From NCBI RefSeq assembly GCF_003730015.1, contig NZ_RJTU01000071.1, positions 1 through 64,000 of the forward strand: DNA of 64,000 nucleotides, given 5' to 3'. Positions 18,030 to 26,202 of this stretch are shown one piece after another. The position numbers were made by a program, and so were the translations under genes. This stretch comes from Epilithonimonas hominis (GTDB taxonomy: Bacteria > Bacteroidota > Bacteroidia > Flavobacteriales > Weeksellaceae). Below the pieces are notes generated by a model that had not been told where the DNA came from, did not search any database, and was given only the letters and a program-made list of their open reading frames with translations. Position 1 is the stretch's first letter; the number at the start of each line of letters is the position of its first letter.

Positions 18030-18923
18030 TTATTTCTTGATGATTTTTTTGGTCTCACTTCCTTTATCTGTTTCGATAGTTACCATATAATTTCCTTTTG
18101 GTAAAGAAGCAATATTGAGTATTGACAGATGATCATTTTCTGTTTTTACCAAATTACCTGTTGCGCTATAAATTCTAACCGATTTGATCTTATCATCAGT
18201 TCTGATATTGAGGAATTCCGAAGCTGGATTAGGATAAATGCTTATCTGTGATCTGGAAACATCGGAAACTGCCATCTGATCCATATCTCGAATGATGATA
18301 TTATCTACAATGAAACCGCTTCCGTCATTATCAAATTCAAAATTAAGATCATTGGCTCTCATAACTTTAGATCCAAGCGGTGAGGTGTGAACCAATTGAT
18401 TATTGAGGTAATATTTAACATTTTTATCGTCCAAATGATCGATCTCGATTCTCAGATTGTACCATTGTCCGGGACTCCAACTTCCCAAATCTTTGAAATT
18501 GACATCACTATCAGCATATAATTTACCACTGAACATGAAGTTAAATCCACCGGCCCAGGAATAATTACCATTGTTGTTATAATATAACGAAAGTAGATAA
18601 TAATCTGAGCTGTCCAGCTTTTCCAATTTTACATCTGCTGAAACAGAAAGACGATTATATTCCGGGATTTTTTTGAAAAGAAATGTGAAGTTTTCAGTGT
18701 ATTGATTGGTGCTGGTTACCTCTACGGAATTGTTCCCATCACTTGCTTTGCCTGTAACTACTTTAAAATTGCTGTTTGGAACATTGTCTGTTTTTACCGC
18801 CCATTCTTTTTGTCCAACTACCGATCCGAGATTATACCCTTCCGAACTTTCAAAAGATATTTTTTGCTGCCCAAATATCAGAGTGGATAATACCGCCGAT
18901 ATAGAGAATAAAATTTTAGTCAT
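18030..18923 (-). CDS. secreted protein with type IX secretion C-terminal sorting domain
   Basis: 297 residues: a signal peptide (ILFSISAVLSTLIFGQQ), a beta-rich region at about 20-200 resembling concanavalin-like or LamG carbohydrate-binding folds (WYNLRIEIDHLD, FEFDNDGSGFIVDNI), and a T9SS type A sorting domain at about 222-297 (SIYPNPASEFLNI to SETKKIIKK). The sorting domain directs export by the Por/Gld system and cell-surface attachment. No catalytic residues could be assigned. Confidence 0.88.
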   Translation of the reverse strand: MTKILFSISAVLSTLIFGQQKISFESSEGYNLGSVVGQKEWAVKTDNVPNSNFKVVTGKASDGNNSVEVTSTNQYTENFTFLFKKIPEYNRLSVSADVKLEKLDSSDYYLLSLYYNNNGNYSWAGGFNFMFSGKLYADSDVNFKDLGSWSPGQWYNLRIEIDHLDDKNVKYYLNNQLVHTSPLGSKVMRANDLNFEFDNDGSGFIVDNIIIRDMDQMAVSDVSRSQISIYPNPASEFLNIRTDDKIKSVRIYSATGNLVKTENDHLSILNIASLPKGNYMVTIETDKGSETKKIIKK

Positions 18924-19358
18924 AAAATAAATTAAAGGGAAGCGAATTTAAAGATAAATAGACAAATCTTATCATTTTCCTAAATAATATCTAGAATGAT
19001 TAATAAACATTGAGTAAATGCCAAAACAGTATTGATTATCGTTTGCTTCTTAACTGTTGGCATTTATGATGGAATCCAAAAAGGGCATAACATTGTTCAA
19101 AAGTTTGATTACTTGTTAATAGTTAAGTGCGATTATTTTGTTATTCATCTAGCCCTTTTAATTTTATTTTATTTAGAAGTTGGTTGGCTTGGCTTTTTAG
19201 GAAATGTAAAATAATTGTAACCAATTCTATTGCTAGATTCTAAAGAAGTTGTCTTTGATGAGTAAACTAGAAGATTATAATTGTTCTAAATGTACTAGGA
19301 TTTTTTTATCATAAAAATTATGTGCAGTATTTACATAAATATTAATATTTAGAAAACA
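18924..19358. other. non-coding stretch upstream of the T9SS gene
   Basis: No credible gene is present: the only open frames are short and have no recognisable product. The minus-strand part next to 18923 carries a TATCTTTA box about 25 bases before the T9SS gene. A strong isolated hairpin lies at 19015-19066 and is listed separately. The remainder is AT-rich with nothing recognised. Confidence 0.6.
19015..19066. repeat. orphan inverted repeat
   Basis: Arms TAAATGCCA and TGGCATTTA (9 bp) continue inward, after a two-base bulge, into ACAGT / ACTGT (5 bp), with a 22-base loop. There is no T run on either side and no gene within 90 bases, so it is not an ordinary terminator. Confidence 0.7.
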
Positions 19359-19394
19359 AAAAGCCTTGAAAATCAAACGATTATCAAGGCTTTT
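19359..19394 (-). terminator. terminator after tRNA-Leu(TAA)
   Basis: 11-bp stem AAAAGCCTTGA / TCAAGGCTTTT downstream of the last tRNA of the minus-strand cluster, ending in a T run. Confidence 0.85.
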
Positions 19395-19397
19395 AAG

Positions 19398-19481
19398 TAC
19401 CCCAGACGGGACTTGAACCCGTACATCCTTGCGGATACAGGATTTTAAGTCCTGCGTGTCTACCAATTCCACCACCAGGGC
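19398..19481 (-). tRNA. tRNA-Leu (anticodon TAA)
   Basis: 84 bases on the minus strand, with the long variable arm of tRNA-Leu. The anticodon stem-loop reads CAGGACTTAAAATCCTG with TAA as anticodon, and the T loop GGTTCAAGTCC is canonical. The 7-bp acceptor stem GCCCTGG pairs with CTGGGGT using three G-U pairs. The terminal CCA is not encoded. Confidence 0.95.
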
Positions 19482-19488
19482 GGGTAAA

Positions 19489-19520
19489 AAAAATAGAAGC
19501 TTAAGTAAACCTCTATTTTT
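19489..19520 (-). terminator. hairpin between tRNA-Gly and tRNA-Leu(TAA)
   Basis: 9-bp stem AAAAATAGA / TCTATTTTT located two bases after the 3' end of tRNA-Gly in the transcribed direction. The T run reaches almost to the next tRNA. It could be a weak terminator or a processing signal. Confidence 0.55.
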
Positions 19521-19521
19521 G

Positions 19522-19594
19522 AGCGAAAAACGGGACTCGAACCCGCGACCCCAACCTTGGCAAGGTTGTGCTCTACCAGCTGAGCTATTTTCGC
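19522..19594 (-). tRNA. tRNA-Gly (anticodon GCC)
   Basis: 73 bases on the minus strand. Acceptor stem GCGAAAA / TTTTCGC, D arm AGCTCAGCTGGTAGAGC, anticodon loop CTTGCCAAG with GCC, T arm GCGGGTTCGAGTCCCGT. All four stems pair. Confidence 0.97.
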
Positions 19595-19597
19595 AAA

Positions 19598-19627
19598 AAA
19601 GATTTCTAAATAGTTTTAGAAATCTTT
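19598..19627 (-). terminator. perfect hairpin between tRNA-Leu(TAG) and tRNA-Gly
   Basis: 13-bp perfect stem AAAGATTTCTAAA / TTTAGAAATCTTT with a four-base loop and a T6 run that abuts the 5' end of tRNA-Gly. It is terminator-like although a tRNA follows immediately. Confidence 0.6.
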
Positions 19628-19634
19628 GTTATAG

Positions 19635-19716
19635 TGCGGATGAAGGGACTCGAACCCCCACGCCTCACAGCACCAGATCCTAAGTCTGGCGTGGCTACCA
19701 ATTACACCACATCCGC
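19635..19716 (-). tRNA. tRNA-Leu (anticodon TAG)
   Basis: 82 bases on the minus strand, first of the three-tRNA cluster. Acceptor stem GCGGATG / CATCCGC, anticodon stem-loop CCAGACTTAGGATCTGG with TAG, long variable arm, and T arm GGGGGTTCGAGTCCC. Confidence 0.96.
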
Positions 19717-19881
19717 ATTTTTGAAGAACTTCTTTTCTTTCGTTTTGGTGAGTGCAAATATAGAGACTTTTCCATTCTCTCCAAAATAATTTTGATGTTT
19801 TTTTTATTTTTTTTGCTTTCTCAAGTTTTAATATCATCAATTGTTTTTGTTACCTTTACACACTTAAAATTTTTCGAGATT

Positions 19882-20262
19882 ATGGAATTAACAGGAACGA
19901 TAAAGAAAATTTCTGATTTACAAACTTTTACAAGCGGATTTCAAAAAAAAGAGATGGTTCTTTTGACTGAAGAGCAATATCCTCAACCTATCAATATAGA
20001 ATTTTTATCAGAAAAGGTGGACTTGCTTAATCAGTATAAAGTGGGCGACAAAGTCAAAGTTCATATCAATATCAGAGGAAGAGAATGGACCAGTCCGCAG
20101 GGAGAAGTGAAATATTTCAATTCTATCACGGCTTGGAGAATGGAAAAAGACGGAGGAAGTGATTTCAATGGGCCTACTGAAGCATCACCATCACAAAATG
20201 CACCGGCTACAGAAAATAAAAATGTTTTCGCTGAGGATGAAGATGATGATTTACCTTTCTAA
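19882..20262 (+). CDS. DUF3127 domain-containing protein
   Basis: 126 residues. The start is taken at the ATG 19882 because the protein then begins MELTGTIKKISDLQTF, the conserved N-terminus, while the upstream open extension is hydrophobic and overlaps the promoter area. The domain covers residues 1-95 (RGREWTSPQGEVKYFNSITAWR) and is predicted to be an OB-like small beta fold, possibly nucleic-acid binding. The C-terminal tail is disordered and acidic (EDEDDDLPF), reminiscent of the acidic tip of SSB proteins. Function unproven. Confidence 0.85.
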   Translation: MELTGTIKKISDLQTFTSGFQKKEMVLLTEEQYPQPINIEFLSEKVDLLNQYKVGDKVKVHINIRGREWTSPQGEVKYFNSITAWRMEKDGGSDFNGPTEASPSQNAPATENKNVFAEDEDDDLPF

Positions 20263-20287
20263 TTAATTTGATCAATAAATCATATAC

Positions 20288-20325
20288 AACAACTTCCCTG
20301 TATTTTTATAAGTGCAGGGATTGTT
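20288..20325 (+). terminator. terminator after the DUF3127 gene
   Basis: Imperfect stem with ACAAC and CCCTG arms pairing with CAGGG and TTGTT, followed by a T6 run. Confidence 0.6.
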
Positions 20326-20348
20326 TTTTATAAACTCAACATCATGTA

Positions 20349-20996
20349 ATGCTTAGACTTGATCCTAATGATATTTCTTTTCCAGATCCGGAACATTATG
20401 ATTCGGAGGATGGATTAATGGCTTTTGGCGGAGATTTGAGACCAGAAAGACTTTGGTTTGCTTATCAAATTGGATTATTTCCTTGGTATAATGAAGGCGA
20501 AGAAATCCTTTGGTGGTGTCCGGATCCGAGATTTGTTTTATTTCCAAATGAAATTAAAATTTCAAAATCGATGAGAAAAATTCTGCGAGATGAGGTTTTT
20601 GAATTTACAGAAAATAGATGTTTTGAAGAAGTGATGAGAAATTGTAAAACATTAGAAAGAAAAGGACAAGATGGAACCTGGATTAATGAAGAACTCATTG
20701 CATCTTTTGTAAAACTTCACCATTATGGAAAAGCTAAAAGTTTTGAAGTCTGGCAAAACGGCAATTTGGTTGGTGGATTTTATGGAATTTTAGTCGGAAA
20801 TGTTTTCTGTGGCGAAAGTATGTTTTCCAAAGTTTCCAATGCTTCGAAAGCTGGCTTTATCTATTTCACTACCAAATATCAAAACCAATGGGAACTTATC
20901 GATTGTCAAATCCACTCTGAACATCTTGAAAGTCTAGGTGCTAAAATGATTCCGAAAATTGATTATTTAAATATCTTAAAACAACAAAAACCTTGA
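20349..20996 (+). CDS. aat: leucyl/phenylalanyl-tRNA--protein transferase
   Basis: 215 residues, the standard size. Family features include FPDPEHYDSEDGLMAFGGDL at the N-terminus, IGLFPWYNEGEEILWWCPDPRFVLFP, and the core GGFYGILVGNVFCGESMFS. The enzyme adds Leu or Phe from aminoacyl-tRNA to proteins with N-terminal Lys or Arg, marking them for ClpAP/ClpS degradation. The stop codon overlaps the TTG start of the next gene by four bases (TTGA). Confidence 0.96.
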   Translation: MLRLDPNDISFPDPEHYDSEDGLMAFGGDLRPERLWFAYQIGLFPWYNEGEEILWWCPDPRFVLFPNEIKISKSMRKILRDEVFEFTENRCFEEVMRNCKTLERKGQDGTWINEELIASFVKLHHYGKAKSFEVWQNGNLVGGFYGILVGNVFCGESMFSKVSNASKAGFIYFTTKYQNQWELIDCQIHSEHLESLGAKMIPKIDYLNILKQQKP

Positions 20997-21867
20997 ATAC
21001 TGAAAAACTGAAGTGGATTCTCCTGATAGGCTTGTCCGTAATCTGGGGATCATCATTTATACTGATTAAAAAATCTCTTGAACATTTCAATCCATACGAA
21101 GTTGGGGCCTTAAGAGTATTGATTTCCGGACTTGTGCTGATGCCTTACGCTGTTTCCAAAATAAAACAATTTCCGAGAAAACATCTGAAGTGGCTCATTA
21201 TAGCGGCTGTTTCGGGAAATTTTATTCCGATGTTCTTGTTTCCAATTGCTGAGACTCAAATCACGAGTAGTATTGCTGGAATCATTAATTCGATGATGCC
21301 AATATTTGTAATTATTGTGGGTTCTTTGGTTTGGAAGTTCTCTACTACCAAAAGGCAATTGATTGGCGTTTTAATTAGTTTTATCGGTGCTTGTATTCTT
21401 GCCTTGGGCGGCGGTGACAGTGGTGAGTTAAAAATTATTCCCATTTTATTATTGCTTTTGGCAACATTAATGTACGCCATCAGTACCACGACAGTGAAAT
21501 CCAGGCTTCATGAAGTTCCTGCGACCATTATGTCGGCTTTCGTATTTTCATTTGTCCTGCTATTGCCATCGTTGGTTGTGCTCGTTCCGGATTCTTCCGA
21601 GATTTTGAGATGAATCAGGGAGCTTTGCAGGGACTTGGTTTTGTGGCAATGCTTTCTGTTTTCGGGACTGGTTTGGCAATGATGATGAATTATAAATTGC
21701 TGAGCATCTCTACACCACTTTTTGCTTCTACAGTAACTTTGCTGATGCCTATTGTGGCAATTATTTGGGGAATTTTGGATGGAGAAAAACTAACGGCAGT
21801 ACAAACGATTGGTGCAATAATTATTCTTGCCGGGTTGATTTTTCTTAGAAGCAAGGCGAAGTCTTAG
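20993..21867 (+). pseudogene. EamA (DMT) family transporter, split by a frameshift
   Basis: Two frames together encode one 10-helix DMT transporter. The first (20993-21613, 206 residues, TTG start) holds the first EamA domain (LSVIWGSSFILIKKSL) and the beginning of the second. The second frame (21610-21867, 85 residues) holds the last helices (YKLLSISTPLFASTVTLLMPIVAIIWG). They overlap by ATGA at 21610-21613, and the sum of 291 residues equals a normal single protein. A one-base change near 21600 would rejoin them. It may be a pseudogene, a sequencing error or translational coupling. Substrate unknown. Confidence 0.75.
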
Positions 21868-21902
21868 ATTTTGTACAAGATTTATTTCAGATATGTTAAA
21901 CC

Positions 21903-21994
21903 ATAGCCCTGATGGGAACGGCATCCTTTTTTTTGGTTTGGAAAAGCTCAGGCAAAAAAGATATAGTGGACAGCAGGTTCCCGGCTCCTAAAAA
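21903..21994. repeat. dispersed intergenic repeat, copy A
   Basis: About 90 bases starting with ATAGCCCTGATG and ending GGCTCCTAA. The ends pair: AGCC, a five-base bulge and GGGAAC against GTTCCCGGCT, with an inner T8 / A6 segment. A second copy is at 62888-63025. It lies between the convergent EamA and katA genes. Confidence 0.7.
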
Positions 21995-21997
21995 GAA

Positions 21998-22023
21998 ACG
22001 CTGCTTCAATAAGTGAGGCAGCG
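21998..22023 (-). terminator. terminator of katA
   Basis: Stem CGCTGC / GCAGCG extended by less regular pairs, downstream of katA on the minus strand and followed by a T-rich tract (TTTCTTTTT). Confidence 0.8.
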
Positions 22024-22045
22024 TTCCGGAATATTAAGGTCTTTG

Positions 22046-23536
22046 TTACTTGGTGTGATTCATTGTATTGGCATCGATATTAACGCCCAATCCCTGCGCA
22101 ACTCTCATTCCTAATTCGATATTTGCACGGAAAAAATGACAAAGCTGGCGGTTGATGATTTCGTCACGTTTCGGTCCGTCAATACCGCTCATGTGACCAA
22201 CAATGTTGTTGACCAAAGCTGTTCTCGCTTCCTGATTTAGTGCTTTTGTATAAAATAATCCCGGCTGTGTATAGTGGTCGTCATCATTTTGATTTCTGTC
22301 ATAATGGGCAACGTGACTATTGTCCAAATCATACTCAAAAGCTTTGTAGGAGCTATCTGGTTCTATGTCGCTGAAGCTGTTTGGATAATAATTTGGTTTG
22401 TCGCCATAATTGGAATCATCTGCCATAGCGCCTCCTCTTTGAAAATTGTTTACGGCAAACGGACATCTGTTGACTTCCAACTGATGAAAATTGACACCCA
22501 CTCTGTATCGGTGCGCATCGGCATAAGAAAATAATCTGCCTTGTAACATTTTGTCCGGGGAAAAACTGATACCGTCCACTAAATGACTTGGTGCAAAAGC
22601 AGCCTGTTCTACGTGAACAAAGTAATTTCTAGGAATTTCATTGAGTTCCATAACACCGACTTCCTGCAATGGGAATTCGTCCTGAAACCAGACTTTTGTT
22701 ACATCAAAAGGATTCCAACGCCATTCTTTGGCTTGTTGTTCGGTCATTGTCTGGATATACAGTTTCCATTTTGGGAAATTTCCGGCTTCTATTTCATTGA
22801 CTAAATCTTCCTGAGCAAAATCCGGATTTTCGCCCTTCATTTTAGTTGCATCTGCATCCGTAAAATTCTTGATGCCTTGCTGAGTTTTGAAATGAAACTT
22901 AACCCAAGTTCTCTCATTTTTATCATTAATCATAGAAAAAGTATGAGATCCGAATCCGTGCATATGTCTGTAGCCGTGAGGCGTTCCTCTGTCCGACATG
23001 AGGATTAGAACCTGATGCAGCGATTCCGGATTGAGTGACCAGAAATCCCACATCATTGTTTTGCTTTTCAAGTTGGTTTTCGGGACACGTTTCTGAGTGT
23101 GAATAAAATCTGGAAATTTTTTGGCATCTTTAATAAAGAAAACAGGTGTGTTATTTCCCACCAGATCCCAGTTTCCGTCTTCGGTGTAGAATTTTAAGGC
23201 AAAACCTCTAGGATCTCTCTCGGTGTCTGCACTTCCCATTTCTCCACCTACAGTTGAGAATCTTGCAAACATTTTACAAGCATTACCAACTTTGGAAAAC
23301 AATTTTGCTCTCGTGTATTGACTTATGTCGTGGGTCACGGTAAAAGTACCGTATGCGCCGGAACCTTTTGCGTGGACTATTCTCTCAGGAATTCTTTCTC
23401 TTACAAAATGAGCAAGGTTTTCCTGTAGAATAAAATCCTGTAGCAAAACGGGGCCTCTCGGTCCTACAGTTTGAGAATCCTGATGCTCGTAATAAGGTGA
23501 GCCAACGGCGTTTGTGAGTTTTTTTCTGTTTTCCAT
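22046..23536 (-). CDS. katA: catalase (clade 3, small subunit, heme-containing)
   Basis: 496 residues. The distal heme segment is RIPERIVHAKGSGAYGTF with the catalytic His, the Asn region is DLVGNNTPVFFI, and the proximal heme Tyr motif is RLFSYADAHRYRVG. Length places it among small-subunit monofunctional catalases that convert hydrogen peroxide to water and oxygen in the cytoplasm. It is divergent from an oxyR-type gene across a 114-base region, the usual arrangement for peroxide control. Confidence 0.97.
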   Translation of the reverse strand: MENRKKLTNAVGSPYYEHQDSQTVGPRGPVLLQDFILQENLAHFVRERIPERIVHAKGSGAYGTFTVTHDISQYTRAKLFSKVGNACKMFARFSTVGGEMGSADTERDPRGFALKFYTEDGNWDLVGNNTPVFFIKDAKKFPDFIHTQKRVPKTNLKSKTMMWDFWSLNPESLHQVLILMSDRGTPHGYRHMHGFGSHTFSMINDKNERTWVKFHFKTQQGIKNFTDADATKMKGENPDFAQEDLVNEIEAGNFPKWKLYIQTMTEQQAKEWRWNPFDVTKVWFQDEFPLQEVGVMELNEIPRNYFVHVEQAAFAPSHLVDGISFSPDKMLQGRLFSYADAHRYRVGVNFHQLEVNRCPFAVNNFQRGGAMADDSNYGDKPNYYPNSFSDIEPDSSYKAFEYDLDNSHVAHYDRNQNDDDHYTQPGLFYTKALNQEARTALVNNIVGHMSGIDGPKRDEIINRQLCHFFRANIELGMRVAQGLGVNIDANTMNHTK

Positions 23537-23616
23537 ATGTTAGATTTTATGATTTACTTCATTGTTGATTTTGCGAAATTCGATAAAAAAAGCTATTTAT
23601 GAAACAAATTAATAAT

Positions 23617-23624
23617 TATATTTG
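23617..23624 (+). promoter_or_regulatory. -7 box of oxyR within the katA/oxyR divergent region
   Basis: TATATTTG, an exact TAnnTTTG match, 26 bases before the GTG start of oxyR. The surrounding AT-rich 114 bases presumably also hold the OxyR operator, which I could not delimit. Confidence 0.45.
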
Positions 23625-23650
23625 TAATAGATAAAATTAATTACTAAGTC

Positions 23651-24604
23651 GTGAATATACAACAGCTAGAATATCTGATTGCAGTAGATAAATATAAACA
23701 TTTTGGAAAAGCTGCACAAGCCTGTTTTATTACCCAGCCAACGCTCAGCGCAATGATTCAAAAGTTTGAAGATGAGCTGGATGTCAAGATTTTTGACAGA
23801 ACCACGCATCCCATAAGAACTACCGATGCGGGTGCAGAAATCATAAAGGAAGCTCAGAAAGTGATCGATTCCGTCATGGAATTAAAGAACAAAGCCAATT
23901 TTCTGAACAATATTCTTGCAGGAAAACTAAATCTTGGGATCATACCGACCGTTTCAAGTTATGTGTTGCCCAATGAAATTTTTTCTTTCCTTAAGAAAAA
24001 TCCTCAGATTGAATTGAATATCAAGGAAATGACGACGGAAAGCATTATAAAAGCTCTAAAATCCGGGGAATTGGATGCGGGAATCATTTCTACACCTTAC
24101 GCTGCGGCAGATGAGTTCTATCAGGATTTTCTTTTCAATGAGGAATTGATGTTATATTCTGCTAATCAGGAAGCTGGAGCTAGGAAAGATTGTTTCGTAG
24201 TTCCTGAGGATATTGATGTGGATAAGGTGTGGCTTTTGGAGGAAGGTAATTGTCTGAGAACACAATTCGAGAACATCTGTCAGCTGAAAGAAAATTCTCT
24301 GAAACCAAGTAATCTCGAATTTTTGGCTTCTAATATCAACACGTTGATTCAAATGGTAGATAAAGTAGGCGGAATTACGATTCTACCAGAAATGGGAGTG
24401 GAGCAACTGTCTGCAGAGCAAAAACAAAAAGTTTCACGATTCATAAAGCCTTTTCCTTACAGGGAAATAAGCTTGATTTACTACAAACCTACTTACAAAC
24501 AGAAAATTATAGATGAGTTGATTTCGGAGATCCGCGTTTCTATGGAAAAACGACTTAACTACTATAAAGATTCTGAAAATTACGTCAGTATCAAACCTGA
24601 GTAA
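23651..24604 (+). CDS. oxyR: hydrogen peroxide-sensing LysR-type regulator OxyR
   Basis: 317 residues from a GTG start. The N-terminal winged helix reads QLEYLIAVDKYKHFGKAA, followed by the LysR substrate domain. Two cysteines at about 201 and 210 (CLRTQFENIC) have the nine-residue spacing of Cys199 and Cys208 in E. coli OxyR, the pair that forms the peroxide-sensing disulfide. Together with the adjacent divergent catalase this makes OxyR the best name rather than a generic LysR regulator. Confidence 0.9.
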   Translation: MNIQQLEYLIAVDKYKHFGKAAQACFITQPTLSAMIQKFEDELDVKIFDRTTHPIRTTDAGAEIIKEAQKVIDSVMELKNKANFLNNILAGKLNLGIIPTVSSYVLPNEIFSFLKKNPQIELNIKEMTTESIIKALKSGELDAGIISTPYAAADEFYQDFLFNEELMLYSANQEAGARKDCFVVPEDIDVDKVWLLEEGNCLRTQFENICQLKENSLKPSNLEFLASNINTLIQMVDKVGGITILPEMGVEQLSAEQKQKVSRFIKPFPYREISLIYYKPTYKQKIIDELISEIRVSMEKRLNYYKDSENYVSIKPE

Positions 24605-24631
24605 ATTCATATTCATTTAGTAGGAATTGAT

Positions 24632-24662
24632 TTTGAAATCTAAATTATTGTGTGTATTTTTG
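24632..24662 (+). promoter_or_regulatory. metK promoter
   Basis: TTTG at 24632-24635, a spacer of exactly 19 bases, and TATTTTTG at 24655-24662: the textbook Bacteroidota TTTG-N19-TAnnTTTG promoter. Transcription should start near 24667, giving a leader of about 135 bases. Confidence 0.8.
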
Positions 24663-24681
24663 CGGTCGAATTTTGAACAAC

Positions 24682-24762
24682 GGAGGAGAACTTTGACTGA
24701 TTGCAACCTCAATAAAAAATGCTAAAACAGATTTTTCTCTTTTAGTTCCTTTTGCAATCCGT
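24682..24762 (+). promoter_or_regulatory. candidate SAM-II-type riboswitch in the metK leader
   Basis: P1 would be GAGG (24683-24686) with CCTC (24707-24710). Its 3' side is preceded by the conserved TTGCAACC, and after an A-rich loop comes TGCTAAAAC (24720-24728). These resemble the SAM-II core, in which UUGCA-CC closes P1 and GCUAAA forms the pseudoknot strand. Downstream TTTTAG (24740-24745) complements CTAAAA, and TTGCAATC (24752-24759) complements GATTGCAA (24699-24706), so a nested alternative hairpin could exclude the aptamer. The gene downstream makes SAM. Class assignment is by eye. Confidence 0.55.
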
Positions 24763-24802
24763 ATTTTTCAGCCTCAAAAATTAAAAATATAAAAGGAATA
24801 AT

Positions 24803-26083
24803 ATGTCTTATTTATTTACGTCCGAATCAGTTTCAGAAGGACACCCGGATAAAATTGCCGATCAGATTTCCGATGCGCTTATCGATCATTTTTTGGCTTA
24901 TGACAAAAATTCAAAGGTGGCTTGCGAAACTTTAGTTACCACAGGTCAGGTTGTTCTGGCTGGTGAAGTAAAATCAGAAGCTTATCTAGATGTACAGCAT
25001 ATAGCGAGAGATGTCATCAACAAAATTGGATACACGAAAAGTGAATATATGTTTAATGGTGATTCTTGTGGTGTGATTTCAGCAATCCATGAGCAGTCTC
25101 CGGACATCAATCAAGGTGTAGACAGAACCTTGGATGAAACGGACTTCGAAGCCAGAGCCAATGCTCAAGGCGCAGGAGATCAAGGGATGATGTTTGGTTA
25201 CGCCACCAATGAAACTGAAAATTATATGCCTTTGGCTTTGGATCTTGCGCATCAAATTCTAAAAGAATTGGCAGATCTTCGACGAGAAGGAAATGCAATT
25301 CCCTACCTACGCCCAGATGCGAAATCTCAAGTAACAATCGAGTATTCTGATGATCATAAACCAGTAAGAATTGACAGTATTGTTGTTTCTACGCAACACG
25401 ATGATTTTGGTAGCGAAGAAGCAATGTTAGCTAAAATTAAAAAAGATATTATCGAGATTTTAATTCCTAAAGTTAAGGCTAAACAGAAGCCGGAAATTCA
25501 GGAATTGTTCAACGGTGATATCAAATATCATATCAACCCAACTGGAAAATTCGTAATCGGTGGCCCTCACGGAGATACAGGTCTTACAGGTAGAAAAATC
25601 ATTGTAGATACTTACGGTGGAAAAGGTGCTCACGGAGGTGGTGCTTTCTCTGGAAAAGATCCTTCCAAAGTTGACAGAAGTGCAGCATACGCAACAAGAC
25701 ATATCGCTAAAAATCTGGTTGCAGCTGGTGTTGCAGATGAGGTTTTGGTTCAGGTTTCTTATGCGATTGGTGTGGCAGAGCCTTGTGGTCTTTACATCAA
25801 CACTTATGGAACATCCAAACTGGACATCAACGATGGGGAATTGGCAAAAAGAGTTCAGAAATTATTTGACCTAAGACCTTACGCCGTAGAAAAAAATCTT
25901 AAACTCAGAAATCCTATCTATTTAGAAACAGCCGCTTATGGTCATATGGGTAAGGATTATTACGTAGCAGATAAAACCTTCAACAAAGGACATAAAAATG
26001 AGTTGACATTGAAAGATCTTGAGTTCTTCACTTGGGAGAAGCTGGATCGTGTAGACGATGTCAAAAAAGAATTCGGATTGTAA
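24803..26083 (+). CDS. metK: S-adenosylmethionine synthase
   Basis: 426 residues. Signature motifs are [17 protein letters not shown] at the N-terminus, [12 protein letters not shown] in the centre and [16 protein letters not shown] towards the C-terminus. It makes SAM from methionine and ATP. Its leader carries a strong promoter and a candidate SAM-binding element, suggesting feedback control by its own product. A terminator follows 25 bases after the stop. Confidence 0.98.
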   Translation: MSYLFTSESVSEGHPDKIADQISDALIDHFLAYDKNSKVACETLVTTGQVVLAGEVKSEAYLDVQHIARDVINKIGYTKSEYMFNGDSCGVISAIHEQSPDINQGVDRTLDETDFEARANAQGAGDQGMMFGYATNETENYMPLALDLAHQILKELADLRREGNAIPYLRPDAKSQVTIEYSDDHKPVRIDSIVVSTQHDDFGSEEAMLAKIKKDIIEILIPKVKAKQKPEIQELFNGDIKYHINPTGKFVIGGPHGDTGLTGRKIIVDTYGGKGAHGGGAFSGKDPSKVDRSAAYATRHIAKNLVAAGVADEVLVQVSYAIGVAEPCGLYINTYGTSKLDINDGELAKRVQKLFDLRPYAVEKNLKLRNPIYLETAAYGHMGKDYYVADKTFNKGHKNELTLKDLEFFTWEKLDRVDDVKKEFGL

Positions 26084-26107
26084 AAAATCCAAACTTTAGA
26101 AATCTTG

Positions 26108-26139
26108 AAACTGCTTTATTTTTTTGAATAAAGCAGTTT
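26108..26139 (+). terminator. terminator of metK
   Basis: 13-bp stem AAACTGCTTTATT / AATAAAGCAGTTT and a T7 run. Confidence 0.9.
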
Positions 26140-26202
26140 TTTTATTTTCTCGTCCATTCGAGCATCACTTTTGCTATTTTTGTGAACAATTAAAATTAAT
26201 CA

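Noticed and set aside
19792-19881. Hydrophobic N-terminal extension of the DUF3127 protein
   Set aside because: It would run through the promoter region, and the conserved family N-terminus begins at the ATG 19882.
20993-21613. Stand-alone 206-residue EamA protein
   Set aside because: The frame stops within the second domain, and the missing helices follow directly in the next frame.
24682-24730. Classical SAM-I (S-box) riboswitch upstream of metK
   Set aside because: The GCAACC and TGCTAAA words recall the S-box, but the AUCAAGAG kink-turn segment and the GGAGGGACUGGCCC region are missing; the SAM-II arrangement fits better.
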